From Streptomyces ruber (GTDB lineage: Bacteria; Actinomycetota; Actinomycetes; Streptomycetales; Streptomycetaceae), in the NCBI RefSeq assembly GCF_014648075.1, contig NZ_BMQK01000012.1, positions 163,074-227,073 on the forward strand: 64,000 nt of DNA, written 5' to 3'. This document shows, one piece after another, positions 34,968 through 43,859 of the stretch. The translations under genes and the position numbers were made by a program. Numbering within the stretch: position 1 is the stretch's first letter; every line of letters begins with the position of its first letter. The notes beneath the pieces were generated by a model that worked only from the letters and a program-made list of their open reading frames with translations, was not told the origin of the DNA and searched no databases.

Positions 34968-35579
34968 ATGAGCGGTCTACGGGAACGCAAGAAGGAAGCC
35001 ACGCGCGCAGCGCTGAGCTGGGCCGCAGTCCGACTCACCGCCGAGCGCGGGTGGAGTGCGGTCAAGGTCGAAGACATCGCCGCAGCGGTCGGCGTGTCGC
35101 CGCGCACCTACAACAACTACTTCTCCAGCAAGGCCGAAGCGATCGCCTTCCGGCATCTTGAGCGCTCGTTGCGGCTCGCGGCCGAGCTGCGTCACGGGCC
35201 GCCCGGTGAGCCGCTGTGGGAGGCGATCACGCGCGCGGCATTGCGGCAGTTGGAGCCTGGGCCCGAGGTGGAGCACATGCCGCCTCAAGGCCCCGACGAG
35301 TGGGCGGCCGGCCTGCGGGTGATGCTGGCCGAACCCGCACTGGAGGCCGAGATGCTGCGCGCGGGCAAGATCGCGGAGAAGGAGCTTGCCGCGGCGATCG
35401 CCGACCGCACAGGCATGAACCTCGGGACCGATCTCTACCCACGCCTGGTGGCCGCGAGCGTGATGGCCGCAAGCAATGTCGCTCTCGAACTGTTCGTACA
35501 GGGCGGCACGGGCGAGCCGATGGAGGTTCTGCTGCCCCGAGCTCTGCGCATGGTGGCCGCCGGACTCCCCACCCCGTAA
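34968..35579 (+). CDS. TetR-family transcriptional regulator
   Basis: 203 residues from the ATG at 34968. HTH at about 13-58: RAALSWAAVRLTAERGWSAV, VEDIAAAVGVSPRTYNNYF, SSKAEAIAFRHLER. The helical ligand-binding half (about 75-200) has no assignable ligand. Located 84 bases upstream of the FAD monooxygenase in the same direction, an arrangement seen for repressors that sense the substrate of the enzyme they control. Confidence 0.88.
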   Translation: MSGLRERKKEATRAALSWAAVRLTAERGWSAVKVEDIAAAVGVSPRTYNNYFSSKAEAIAFRHLERSLRLAAELRHGPPGEPLWEAITRAALRQLEPGPEVEHMPPQGPDEWAAGLRVMLAEPALEAEMLRAGKIAEKELAAAIADRTGMNLGTDLYPRLVAASVMAASNVALELFVQGGTGEPMEVLLPRALRMVAAGLPTP

Positions 35580-35663
35580 ATCCCGTAGATCCCCCTTCTC
35601 GCTCTGAACAGGGGCTGCTGCCCGCAGCCTCTACCCCGCCACGCCCTGGAAAGGTGAATTGTC

Positions 35664-37193
35664 ATGCTTGATGTCGTAATCGTCGGTGGCGGTCCGAACG
35701 GGTTGATGCTCGCCTGCGAGCTGGCACTGGCCGGGGTGCGCCCGGTCGTGCTGGAGCGTCTGGCCGGTCCGAAGACCGAGGCCCGCGCCAACGGCTTGGT
35801 CGGTCAGGTGGTGCGCATGCTCGACCGGCGCGGCCTCTACGCGCGCATCAGTGGGTCCGAGGAGCCGCCCCGCCCCGCGCCCCGGTACATGTTCGGCGCA
35901 TTCACGCTGGATCTCACGGGGCTCGGTGACAGCAATCCCGTAAGCCTCCTCCCGGCGCCCCAGGAGCACATCGAGAAGGTTCTCGCCGAACGCGCCGTGG
36001 AACTGGGCGTCGATCTCCGCAGGGGCCAGGAGGTGACCGATGTGCAGCAGGAGGACGACTTCGTCCGGATCACCCTTGCCGACGGCGAGACGTTCACCAC
36101 CCGCTACCTGGTAGGGGCCGACGGCGGCCACAGCATGGTGCGGCGCCTGTCCGGCATCGACTTCCCCGGCGTGACCACCGACGACTTCATCACCCGCTCC
36201 GCGCACGTGTCCGTGGCGGACGAGCACCTGGGCCCCGACGGCAGCCTGCACGTCCCCGGCTACGGCACCCTGCCGCCCCTGCTCTACGTGCGCACGGAGC
36301 ACGGCACGATCGCGTGGGGTCTGCTGCCCGGCCGAGTGCCTGTCCTCAACACCACCGAAACCGGCAGCCCGGACGAGTACACCACCCCGATGACCTTCGA
36401 GGAGATGATGGCGAGCGCCGAACGCGTGCTGGGCGTACCCGTCCCGCTCGCTCCGCCCCAGGGAGAGGGGCCCCACCTTCTTCGACGGCTGCTCGGCGGA
36501 AACACTCGGCTGGCAGAACGCTACCGCGATGGGCGGGTTCTGCTCCTGGGTGACGCGGCCCACGTGCACTCCGCGATCGGCGGCCCCGGACTCAACCTCG
36601 GTCTGCAGGACGCGTTCAACCTCGGCTGGAAGCTGGCCGCCACCGTGCACGGGTGGGCCCCCGAAGGTCTCCTCGACACCTACGACGAGGAACGCCGGCC
36701 GGTCGCAGAACACGTCGTGGCCTCGACCCTGTCCCAGTCGGCACTGATGCGCCCCGGACCGGAAGTCGGAGCCCTGCGGACCGTCTTCGGCGACCTGCTC
36801 GCCACACCGGGCGGCACGGAACACATCGCCCACCTGCTCGCCGGCACCACCGAGGGATTCGCACCCGACCTCGTGATCCACACCGACGCAGGCGCCCGCC
36901 GGCTGGCCGACCTGACCACCACCGCCCGCCCCCTGCTGCTGGACCTGAGCGGTGACTTCGCCGAGGCCGCCAAGCCCTGGCACGACCGGGTCGACGTCAT
37001 AAGCGGCAAGGCCGACGGCACGAGCGCGACAGGTCTGCTGCTACGCCCCGACTGCCACATAGCCTGGACCGGAACCGAACCGAACGACGTCAGCGGTCTG
37101 CGAGCCGCGCTGTCCCAGTGGTTCGGCGAACCGCTGAACAGCGCCCGCGAGCCGGGCGCGTCTCAAAAGGGGATCAGCCCCACTTCCGAATGA
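35664..37193 (+). CDS. FAD-dependent aromatic monooxygenase (group A, antibiotic-modifying type)
   Basis: 509 residues. FAD-binding GxGxxG in VVIVGGGPNGLMLACEL (4-20), the DG motif GADGGHSMVRR (151-161), the GD motif RVLLLGDAAHVHSAIGGPGL (291-310) and NLGLQDAFNLGWKL. A thioredoxin-like C-terminal domain follows (about 400-495). Full length for the family that includes aromatic polyketide hydroxylases and rifampicin monooxygenase. It inserts one oxygen from O2 using NAD(P)H. Carried on a transposon with a TetR regulator, so inactivation of an aromatic antibiotic is a reasonable inference, not shown. Confidence 0.87.
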   Translation: MLDVVIVGGGPNGLMLACELALAGVRPVVLERLAGPKTEARANGLVGQVVRMLDRRGLYARISGSEEPPRPAPRYMFGAFTLDLTGLGDSNPVSLLPAPQEHIEKVLAERAVELGVDLRRGQEVTDVQQEDDFVRITLADGETFTTRYLVGADGGHSMVRRLSGIDFPGVTTDDFITRSAHVSVADEHLGPDGSLHVPGYGTLPPLLYVRTEHGTIAWGLLPGRVPVLNTTETGSPDEYTTPMTFEEMMASAERVLGVPVPLAPPQGEGPHLLRRLLGGNTRLAERYRDGRVLLLGDAAHVHSAIGGPGLNLGLQDAFNLGWKLAATVHGWAPEGLLDTYDEERRPVAEHVVASTLSQSALMRPGPEVGALRTVFGDLLATPGGTEHIAHLLAGTTEGFAPDLVIHTDAGARRLADLTTTARPLLLDLSGDFAEAAKPWHDRVDVISGKADGTSATGLLLRPDCHIAWTGTEPNDVSGLRAALSQWFGEPLNSAREPGASQKGISPTSE

Positions 37194-37231
37194 GACCGGG
37201 CTCTGCGAACGGACTCGGGTTGAGGGGCTGA

Positions 37232-37503
37232 GTGCCTGTTTCTGAACCTCATCTCAGCAGGTCAGGACCCGTCAGTCCGAAATGGGAACTCTGGGGAAGC
37301 GTTCGGGCAACGGTCACGGTGACCGTTGCCCGAACGGAAATCTCTGCGACTGAGGTGGCGCTGACGGTCGTCAGTGCCACCGGGAGCCCACCGGGTGGCC
37401 GTGACCTTGATCGATCTCGAGTTGGTCGTGACCAACTCGGTCCAGGCGCCGCCTGCTACCAGGCTACCGAGCCCGCGCCTTCCAGGGGTTCAGAAACAGG
37501 CAC
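37232..37503. mobile_element. MITE-like non-coding element with three internal hairpins
   Basis: Ends GTGCCTGTTTCTGAACC and its exact inverse at the other side, each followed by TGA (37229-37231, 37504-37506) as a possible 3-bp target duplication. No ORF. Internal perfect or near-perfect hairpins: 17-bp arms at 37301-37335, arms around 37355-37380, and 10-bp arms (CGAGTTGGTC) at 37418-37439. Confidence 0.6.
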
Positions 37504-37608
37504 TGACGGCCGTTGATTGATCTCGCTCGCGCAAATGACCAGATGCGAGAGTTCTGCGAACGCCCCGGAGCGCGCTCACGACTCCGCCTGGAACTGGCGC
37601 TGCCGCGC

Positions 37609-37650
37609 GTGCCGCCCGTCCTCCCTGCCGGCAGGGAGGACGGGCGGCAC
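37609..37650. repeat. Perfect 42-bp palindrome
   Basis: Arm GTGCCGCCCGTCCTCCCTGCC is 21 bases (first 20: GTGCCGCCCGTCCTCCCTGC) and is followed without spacer by its exact reverse complement. It lies between the MITE-like element and the res-like repeats upstream of the resolvase. It could terminate transcription or be a recombination structure. Confidence 0.7.
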
Positions 37651-37660
37651 TGTTGCATGG

Positions 37661-37788
37661 CTGTCGTCAAACGACCGTTTGACGACAGGGCGGCGGTGCG
37701 TCCAATGAACCCGTGCCATCCGGGGGTTCACGGCGGCCCGAATCCAATCAGATCCGATGGTGATTGCTGACAGGGTTTGACGACAGAT
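37661..37788. promoter_or_regulatory. Probable res site of the transposon
   Basis: CTGTCGTCAAACG-AC-CGTTTGACGACAG (13-bp arms, 37661-37688) is a typical resolvase subsite dyad. TTTGACGACAG recurs at about 37776-37786, just before the resolvase start at 37823. Tn3-type resolvases bind such repeated dyads next to their own gene, which also represses them. Confidence 0.65.
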
Positions 37789-37822
37789 AGGGTCCGGTCC
37801 TCCGTACGGAAGGGGCCCTTCG

Positions 37823-38737
37823 GTGGCGAACCTGGTCTACAAGCGGGTCTCGACGGACCAGCAGTCCACCGCCCGGCAGGACCTCGTCCTGGCCGAGGCC
37901 GGGATCGAGGACCCGGTCGTCTTCGAGGAGGAGCCGGGTACCTCCAGCCGTCTCCACCCGCTCCAGCGCCCGAAGTTCGGCGAACTGCTCACCTACGCGC
38001 GGCCGGGCGACACCGTGCACATCTCCGAGATGTTCCGCCTCGTGCGCGGCAACCAGCACATCCTCGACGTGCTCGACGTCCTGCACCGAGACCGTCTCGC
38101 GCTGCGCATCCACGACGGCGCGTTCTCCGCGATGGACCTCACCGCCCGCCACCCGCGCACCGGCGAGCTGCTGTCCACCGTGAAGTTCATGGTGCAGACC
38201 CTCGCCGCCGCCGGCGAACTCCAGCGCGACCTCCAGCGGGAGCTGACCTACGACGGGCTGCGCGCCGCCGAGGCCAAGGGCAGCAAGGGCGGACGCCGCC
38301 CCGCCGTCGCGGCCGCGCAGACCACTGGCGTACGCACCGCGTACCTGGAGGGCCGCTCCATCGCAGCCCTGGCCCGCGACCACCGGGTCAGCCGCGGCGC
38401 GATCCGCACGGCCGTCGCCGACCTGCTTCCCGACCACGCCGCCGAGGAGAGCACGCCCGCCCCGGAGTTGCCGGTCACCCTCGACATGCCGGGCAAGGTC
38501 GCCGACTACCTCCGCACCACCGAGCTGGAGCCTGCCGAGCGGGCCGCACTCGACCAGGGCGTGACCGTACGGCGCGGCCAGGGCTACACCCTGCGCGTCA
38601 GCGCCGTCCCCGCCGTGCACCGAGGACTCCTCGCCCGCTGCCAGCCGCTCGACGGCGTCCAGGGCGCCGCGGCGGTTCCGGCCCAGCGCAAGGCCCGCCG
38701 CGAGTACGAGAACCGCGTCAGCACCCTCACGCCCTGA
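37823..38737 (+). CDS. tnpR: Serine recombinase / resolvase
   Basis: 304 residues. The N-terminal catalytic domain has the nucleophile Ser in LVYKRVSTDQQSTARQD (Ser10), the RPKFGELLTYARPGD segment and FRLVRGNQHILDVLDVL. A helix-turn-helix follows at about 165-200 (GVRTAYLEGRSIAALARDHR, VSRGAIRTAV). A ~100-residue C-terminal extension is longer than classic 185-residue TnpR. It resolves cointegrates at the res repeats immediately upstream. Ends just before the right terminal repeat. Confidence 0.85.
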   Translation: MANLVYKRVSTDQQSTARQDLVLAEAGIEDPVVFEEEPGTSSRLHPLQRPKFGELLTYARPGDTVHISEMFRLVRGNQHILDVLDVLHRDRLALRIHDGAFSAMDLTARHPRTGELLSTVKFMVQTLAAAGELQRDLQRELTYDGLRAAEAKGSKGGRRPAVAAAQTTGVRTAYLEGRSIAALARDHRVSRGAIRTAVADLLPDHAAEESTPAPELPVTLDMPGKVADYLRTTELEPAERAALDQGVTVRRGQGYTLRVSAVPAVHRGLLARCQPLDGVQGAAAVPAQRKARREYENRVSTLTP

Positions 38738-38741
38738 CCAA

Positions 38742-38787
38742 GATCGTTCTCACCGATAACCGCTGTACCGATGTTCCCCGAGGCCGG
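38742..38787 (-). repeat. Right 46-bp terminal inverted repeat of the Tn3-family transposon
   Basis: Exact reverse complement of 31585-31630, starting GATCGTTCTCACCGATAACC. It follows the resolvase stop by 4 bases. Confidence 0.9.
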
Positions 38788-38789
38788 TC

Positions 38790-39545
38790 AACACCTGGAA
38801 CGCCCGCCGGGCGGCGGTGCTGTCCTGGCTGGGCTGGTGCGCGGAGTACGGCTACGACAGTCCGTCCGTCCCGGCCTGGACGAAGCGGCTGGCGGTGCCG
38901 GACTCCGAGACCCCGGTTCGCTCGAAGATGGCGGTGGACCGGCTCATCGCCCGGCGCGAGGTCCACCTGCGGGAGAAGACGCTGTGGCGGATGCTCTACG
39001 AGACCTGCGCCCGTGCGGAGGAGATTCTCGGCGTGAACATTGAGGACTTGGATCTCGCCGCCCGCCGCTGCCCGGTCAAGGCCAAGGGCGCCCGGAGCAA
39101 GGCCCGCTGACGCGGGCAGGCGCGGGAGGACTTCGTGCTGGAGACCGTCTACTGGGACGCGGGAACCGCCCGGCTCCTGCCCCGGCTGCTCAAGGGCCGC
39201 ACCCGGGGCCCGGTTTTCGTCACCCACCGCCGCCCCGGCCCGGGGAAGGTCGTCAGCCCGCGCGATGTGTGCCCGGACACTGGCCTGGCCCGCCTCTCCT
39301 ACGGCCAGGCCCGCGCCCTCCTCGATGAGCACACCGCCGTACGCGGGCCGGGAACCGGCTGGGACCTGCACGAGTACCGCCACTCGGGACTGACCGAGCT
39401 CGGCGTACGAGGGGCCTCCCTGCTGATGCTGATGGCGAAGTCCCGGCACAAGAAGCCGGAGAACGTCCGCCGCTACTTCAAGCCCTCGCACGAGTCGATC
39501 TCCGAGCTGACCAGCCTTCTCGCACCCGGCGACGCACGCCGCTGA
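38790..39545 (+). pseudogene. Tyrosine-type site-specific integrase, 5'-truncated and with in-frame stop
   Basis: One frame begins at the transposon edge with NTWNARRAAVLSWLGWCAEY (core-binding domain). It has the catalytic Arg in MLYETCARAEEIL, HEYRHSG (H-x-x-R box), SRHKKPENVRRYFK (His and the Tyr nucleophile) and the end HESISELTSLLAP. The N-terminus was lost to the transposon, and TGA at 39108-39110 interrupts the frame where a CGA Arg codon is likely. It points to an older integrated element here. Confidence 0.8.
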
Positions 39546-39590
39546 CCTGACTGCTGGGCACGTCCGGCTGTCCGGGCGCCCGAAGAGGCC

Positions 39591-39910
39591 GTGATGACGC
39601 TCGCGCCGCCGCGCGGACCCGATCCGATGCCGGCGCTAAACAAGGACGCCCTGGCCAAGGCGCAGGCCACCACCTCGGTGCTGGTGCGCCAGGGCAAGGT
39701 CGCCGAGCCGGTCGGCGCGATGGTGATCCCCGCCCCGTGCGGTGGCGTGCTGTTCGCCGTCGGCGGCCGGGGCGGGGCTGTAGGTCAACGGGCAGGCCCT
39801 CACCTGGTAGTGGACCGACGAACTGCGGGCCGAAGTGCCGGACCTGGACCGGCTCCAGGTGATGCGCGCCAGGTGGCTGGACTCCCCGCTCCAGGGCCGC
39901 ACCCAGGGCT
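39591..39910 (+). pseudogene. Decayed gene fragment of unknown family
   Basis: Protein-like segments occur in two frames: MPALNKDALAKAQATTSVLV and RQGKVAEPVGAMVIP in one, then VNGQALTW, a TAG, WTDELRAEVPDLDRLQVMRA and RWLDSPLQGRTQG in another. No family recognised. Linked to the integrase remnant, so probably part of the same old integrated element. Confidence 0.35.
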
Positions 39911-39920
39911 GTGTGTGGCC

Positions 39921-40319
39921 TCAGCGTGCGAATTTCGCGATGGCCTCCGGGGTGACGGGGGTGAAGAAGTTGACGAGGTTGCCGTCGGGGTCGCGGAAGA
40001 GCAGTGACCGGTTGCCCCAGGGCATCGTGGTGGGTCCGGCGACGAATTCGGTGACGAAGCCGGTCAGGTTCTGGTGGACGCGGTCCACGTCGTCGACGAG
40101 GAACTCGGTGATCACGCTGTGGTTGTCCGCCGGGCGGGCAGAGTCAGGGGCGAACAGCGGGACGGTGCGGGTGCTGGCGATTGCGAGGGTTGCGCACGCG
40201 GTCTTGAGTTCGGCGAAGTCGTCGTTCGCCCACGTCGCCCGCGCCCCTGTGGCCCGCTCGTAGAACTCGACGAGGCGCGCTACGTCGCTGGTGATGATGC
40301 GGATCGAGACGAAGTCCAT
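39921..40319 (-). CDS. VOC/glyoxalase-family protein
   Basis: 132 residues from the ATG at 40319 with AAGGAG upstream. The N-terminal half is VSIRIITSDVARLVEFYERA and the C-terminal half ITEFLVDDVDRVHQNLTGFV with PWGNRSLLFRDPDGNLVNFF, the paired beta-alpha-beta units of the vicinal oxygen chelate fold. Members include glyoxalases, dioxygenases and bleomycin/fosfomycin resistance proteins. Divergent from a WYL regulator that probably controls it. Confidence 0.85.
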   Translation of the reverse strand: MDFVSIRIITSDVARLVEFYERATGARATWANDDFAELKTACATLAIASTRTVPLFAPDSARPADNHSVITEFLVDDVDRVHQNLTGFVTEFVAGPTTMPWGNRSLLFRDPDGNLVNFFTPVTPEAIAKFAR

Positions 40320-40412
40320 GGCAATCTCCTTGGCTGTGCTGAAGTCGTGCACGGCGCAGACTAGGTGAAATAGTGGACAGAATCGGTCCTGTATTACCTT
40401 TAGACTGCGAAC

Positions 40413-41402
40413 ATGTCTCGTCCAACCGCCCGCGTGCTGACTCTGCTGGAACTGCTGCAGTCCGGTGGAACCCGAACGGTGGCCGAGCTCGCTGACCGGC
40501 TCGGCGTCGAAGGGCGCACCGTGCGGCGGTATGTGGACCAGCTGATCGACCTGGACGTGCCGGTGGAGTCGGTGCGCGGCCGCTATGGCGGGTACCGGTT
40601 GGCTCCCGGATACCGTCTGCCTCCGCTCATGCTCAGCGACGACGAGGCGCTGGCCGTGCTGCTCGGTCTGGTGGCCGGCCGTCGGGCGGGGCTGACGACG
40701 GCGGAGCGTACGGCGAGCGAGACGGCATCGGCGAAGATCCGGCGGGTGCTGCCCCAGCACATCGCCCACCGGCTCGACACCCTCCTGGAAGCTCTCGCCT
40801 TCACGGATCAGCCCGGCGAGTTCGACACCCCGGACGCCGGGATCCTGCTCACCACCGCCGATGCGGTGCGCCACCGCCGGCCGGTCTCGATCCGCTACAC
40901 CGACCGCGATGGACGCCGCAGCGAACGCACGCTCCACGCGTACGGGATCGTCGCCCATGCCGGCCGGTGGTACGTGACGGGCAAGGACGCCCAAGTCGGT
41001 GAGGACCGAACCTTCCGGCTCGATCGCATCACGGACGCGCGGACTCTGCCCGGCTCATTCGAAGCGCCCGTGGGACCCAGCCCTGAACAGCGCGTGCTGT
41101 CAGGATTCGCCGCGGCCGAGTACCGGCATGAGGTGATCTTGCGGATCCACGGGACAGTCGAGCAGATCCGCGCCCGCCTGCCCGCCAGCGTCGCGAGCCT
41201 GGAGGAGCACGAGGCCGCGGCCGACCGGGAACGGGCGGCCGAGCGCTGGCTGCGCGTCGAGCTGCGGGCGCAGCAGCTCGACTGGTTGCCTCCGGTGCTC
41301 GCCTCACTCGACCGGCCGTTCGTCATCGAGCGCCCCGAGGAACTGCGCGACCTCGTCACCGCACTCGCCGATCGCCTCACGTCCTATGCCCGCCAAGCCT
41401 GA
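40413..41402 (+). CDS. YafY-type HTH/WYL-domain transcriptional regulator
   Basis: 329 residues. The N-terminal HTH_11 (RVLTLLELLQSGGTRTVAEL, ADRLGVEGRTVRRYVDQLI) is followed by a linker RYGGYRLAPGYRLPPLMLSD and a WYL domain at about 150-230 (RRPVSIRYTDRDGRRSERTL, HAYGIVAHAGRWYVTGKD) and a C-terminal WCX-like part. WYL domains sense nucleic acids or small ligands. The 93-base intergenic gap to the divergent VOC gene contains the shared promoter. Confidence 0.88.
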   Translation: MSRPTARVLTLLELLQSGGTRTVAELADRLGVEGRTVRRYVDQLIDLDVPVESVRGRYGGYRLAPGYRLPPLMLSDDEALAVLLGLVAGRRAGLTTAERTASETASAKIRRVLPQHIAHRLDTLLEALAFTDQPGEFDTPDAGILLTTADAVRHRRPVSIRYTDRDGRRSERTLHAYGIVAHAGRWYVTGKDAQVGEDRTFRLDRITDARTLPGSFEAPVGPSPEQRVLSGFAAAEYRHEVILRIHGTVEQIRARLPASVASLEEHEAAADRERAAERWLRVELRAQQLDWLPPVLASLDRPFVIERPEELRDLVTALADRLTSYARQA

Positions 41403-41434
41403 CAGCGAAAAAGCAACGTCACGGGACCGCACAA

Positions 41435-43859
41435 CTAGTCGTCGTCGGCAGCGTGCTTGTCGCGCAGGGGCCGCAGCCCGCCGGGCAGGTCGGGGAGCTG
41501 GAAGGAGTACCGGCCCAGCACGTTGACGTGGTGCCGGACGAAAGGGGAGAGCCGGGTGACGTCTTGGTCGCGGACGTCGAAGCCGTCGGCGCGGAGCTGG
41601 GTGAGGGCGGCGTCCATGTAGCGGGTGTTGAACAGCACGAGGGCGTTGAGGACGAGGCCGAGGGCGCCGATCTGGTCTTCCATGCCGTCCTGGTAGCGCT
41701 GGTAGAGCTGCCCGGCCCGGCCGTGGAAGATCTTCCGTGCGAGTGCGTGGCGGCCTTCTTGGAGGTTGGCCTGCGCCTTGATCTGCCTGCGGTAGCCGGG
41801 CTCGTCGGCCAGGCGCAGGATGTGCAGGGTCTTCGCGATCCGCCCGTAGTGCGCGATCGCGTCGCCGAGGGGGGTGGGGCGTCCGTCACGGGAGAGCATC
41901 CGGATGACGTCGTAGGCGCGGACGGCTCCGGTGTGGATGGAGCCGGTGATCCGCAGGATGTCCTCCCAGTGCCGTTCGATGCGGGCGGGGTCGACCCGGC
42001 CGCGGGCCGCGTCTTGGAAGGCGCCGTAGTCGGCGGTGCGGTCGATCCGCCACATCTTCTGGTCCGGCAGGTCCGCCAGCTGCGGCGCGTACGCGAACCC
42101 GGCCAGGGTCAGCAGCCCGAACACGATGTCGCTGTAGCTCGCGGTGTCGGTGACGATCATCTCCGGGCGGCGGCCGCCGTCGCGGTCGTAGAGGGCGTCC
42201 AGCACGTACAGGGAGTCGCGCGGGGTGCCGGCCACGACCCTCCCGCCCAGGCCCGCCGCCTGGTCGTTGATCATGTTGAGCCACGTCGCGCCGCCCCCGG
42301 CGCCCGAAGTACTTCGGGTTCGGCCGCGCGTACACCGACGGCACGGGGACGACGAACCGCATCCCGTCCACCGAGGCGACAAGGCCCCCGCCCCACGCGC
42401 GGACCAGCGGGATGGACGCCTGGTGCTCGATGAGCGCCGCGTTCGCGGCCCGGTACGTCGCCAGCCGCAGACACGTCTGGTCCACGTGGGACAGCCGGCC
42501 GTACTTCAGCGGGTCCGCAGCCCCCATGACCGGGGTGTAGCCGACGTTGCAGCCGTGGGCGACCAGCAGCGCTGCGATCGTGACGTGCAGGTCCTTCAGC
42601 CTCGCCTCGCCGCCGGTGACCGAGGTGAACGCCTGGTCGGCGCCGGTCCAGGCCATCACCTCCAGCAGCACCTCGGGCAGGTCCACGCGCGGCAGCATGG
42701 CGTTCACCGCCGCGCGCAGGTCGAGGAGGGAGGCGGGTTCGGGCTCCGGCTCCAGGGCGGCGAAGTGCAGGCGGCCGTCGTCGTCGAAGACGATCTGCGC
42801 GTTGTCCGGGACGCGGGCGGCGACCTCCCGGTAGGTGCCGTCCAGCAGCGCCGCCCGCGCCACCAGGTGCGCACCGGCCTCCCCTGGCAGGTTCAGCGAG
42901 GCGAGCACGGTCGGGCGGGCCTGCTGCCACGCCTCACCGGCCAGGAGCTTGGCCCGCGGGTCGCCCCACTTGGAGGAGTTGCGGGCGAAGACCTGCTTGC
43001 TGCGCAGCATCCGGTGCAGCTGCTCCAGCACGCAGAACGTGTACGCCTTCCAGTCCACCGCGCCCGGCTCCAGATGCGGCGCGGACAGCACCAGGCGCCG
43101 CCACGAGCCGCCCAGCAGGGTGGTGTCGATCTCGGCCGGGCCGACCTTCTTGCGGCCCATCAGCTCCGGCAGCGACAGCAGCGCGCCCAGCACCGGCTCG
43201 CCCTCCGGGGTGGCGTCGAAGTCCACCACCGTGACCAGCAGCTTCAAAAACGGCCTCACCGTGCCGAACCGATTGACCAGCATGGCCCGCCATGCCTCGT
43301 CCGCATCCGAGTCCAGCGGCGGAGTCAGCTCGAACAGCGCGGCGATCGCCGCGGCCAGCTCATGGCGGGGCACCACCTGCTCGATCGCCGCCCACATCCC
43401 TTCCAGGCTCTCCACCTTCGGCGGGGCAATCTCCCCGGTGTCGGTGTCGACCTGCTCGGAGGTGGTGTCGAACACGACCTGGAAGGCGGTCGCCAGCTTC
43501 GCCGACGCCCGCTCCACCCGCGGCAGCGTCTTCAGCTTCTCCTTCGCGCTCTCCCGCTCCGCCCTGGCCGGCAGCTTCGTCGCAATCAGCACCTCCAGCA
43601 GGTCCAGCGCGTCGTCCACCGCCCGCGAAGTCAGATACACCGTGGTGGCCAGCAGCGTCGCCAGCCTGCGCGCGTCGGAGTGCCGGCGCAGCAACGACGC
43701 CTTCCCGTCCACCCCGTACCGCGACAGCTCCGCCAGACGCCGGGGCGGTATCCCCGACACGTCCACAGCGCCCATCCCCGGCGCGGCGATCTCCTCCGCC
43801 CGCTCCAGCGCCCGCTTCATCTGCGGACCCGACACCCGCACCGGCCCCCCGGCGCGGGA
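41435..43859 (-). pseudogene. tnpA: Second Tn3-family TnpA, truncated and frameshifted
   Basis: Reads leftward from the IS256 edge. The first frame covers about residues 250-780 of a normal TnpA (KASLLRRHSDARRLATLLAT, VMAWTGADQAFTSVTGGEAR, LVRAWGGGLVASVDGMRFV). Near 42293 the protein moves to another frame: TWLNMINDQAAGLGGRVVAG, MIVTDTASYSDIVFGLLTL, YGRIAKTLHILRLADEPGY and the end LPGGLRPLRDKHAADD. The first ~250 residues are missing at the IS256 insertion. It is divergent from the TnpA at 31719 and so a separate element. Confidence 0.82.

Larger units (their letters stand above)
31585..38787 (+). mobile_element. Tn3-family transposon carrying a TetR regulator and FAD monooxygenase
   Basis: Bounded by 46-bp perfect inverted repeats (31585-31630 and 38742-38787). 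Contents in order: tnpA, tetR-type regulator, FAD monooxygenase, MITE-like element, 42-bp palindrome, res-like site and serine resolvase. About 7.2 kb. Flanks are unrelated broken genes (LuxR on the left, integrase on the right) and no 5-bp target duplication is visible, so the flanks have been rearranged since insertion. Confidence 0.85.
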
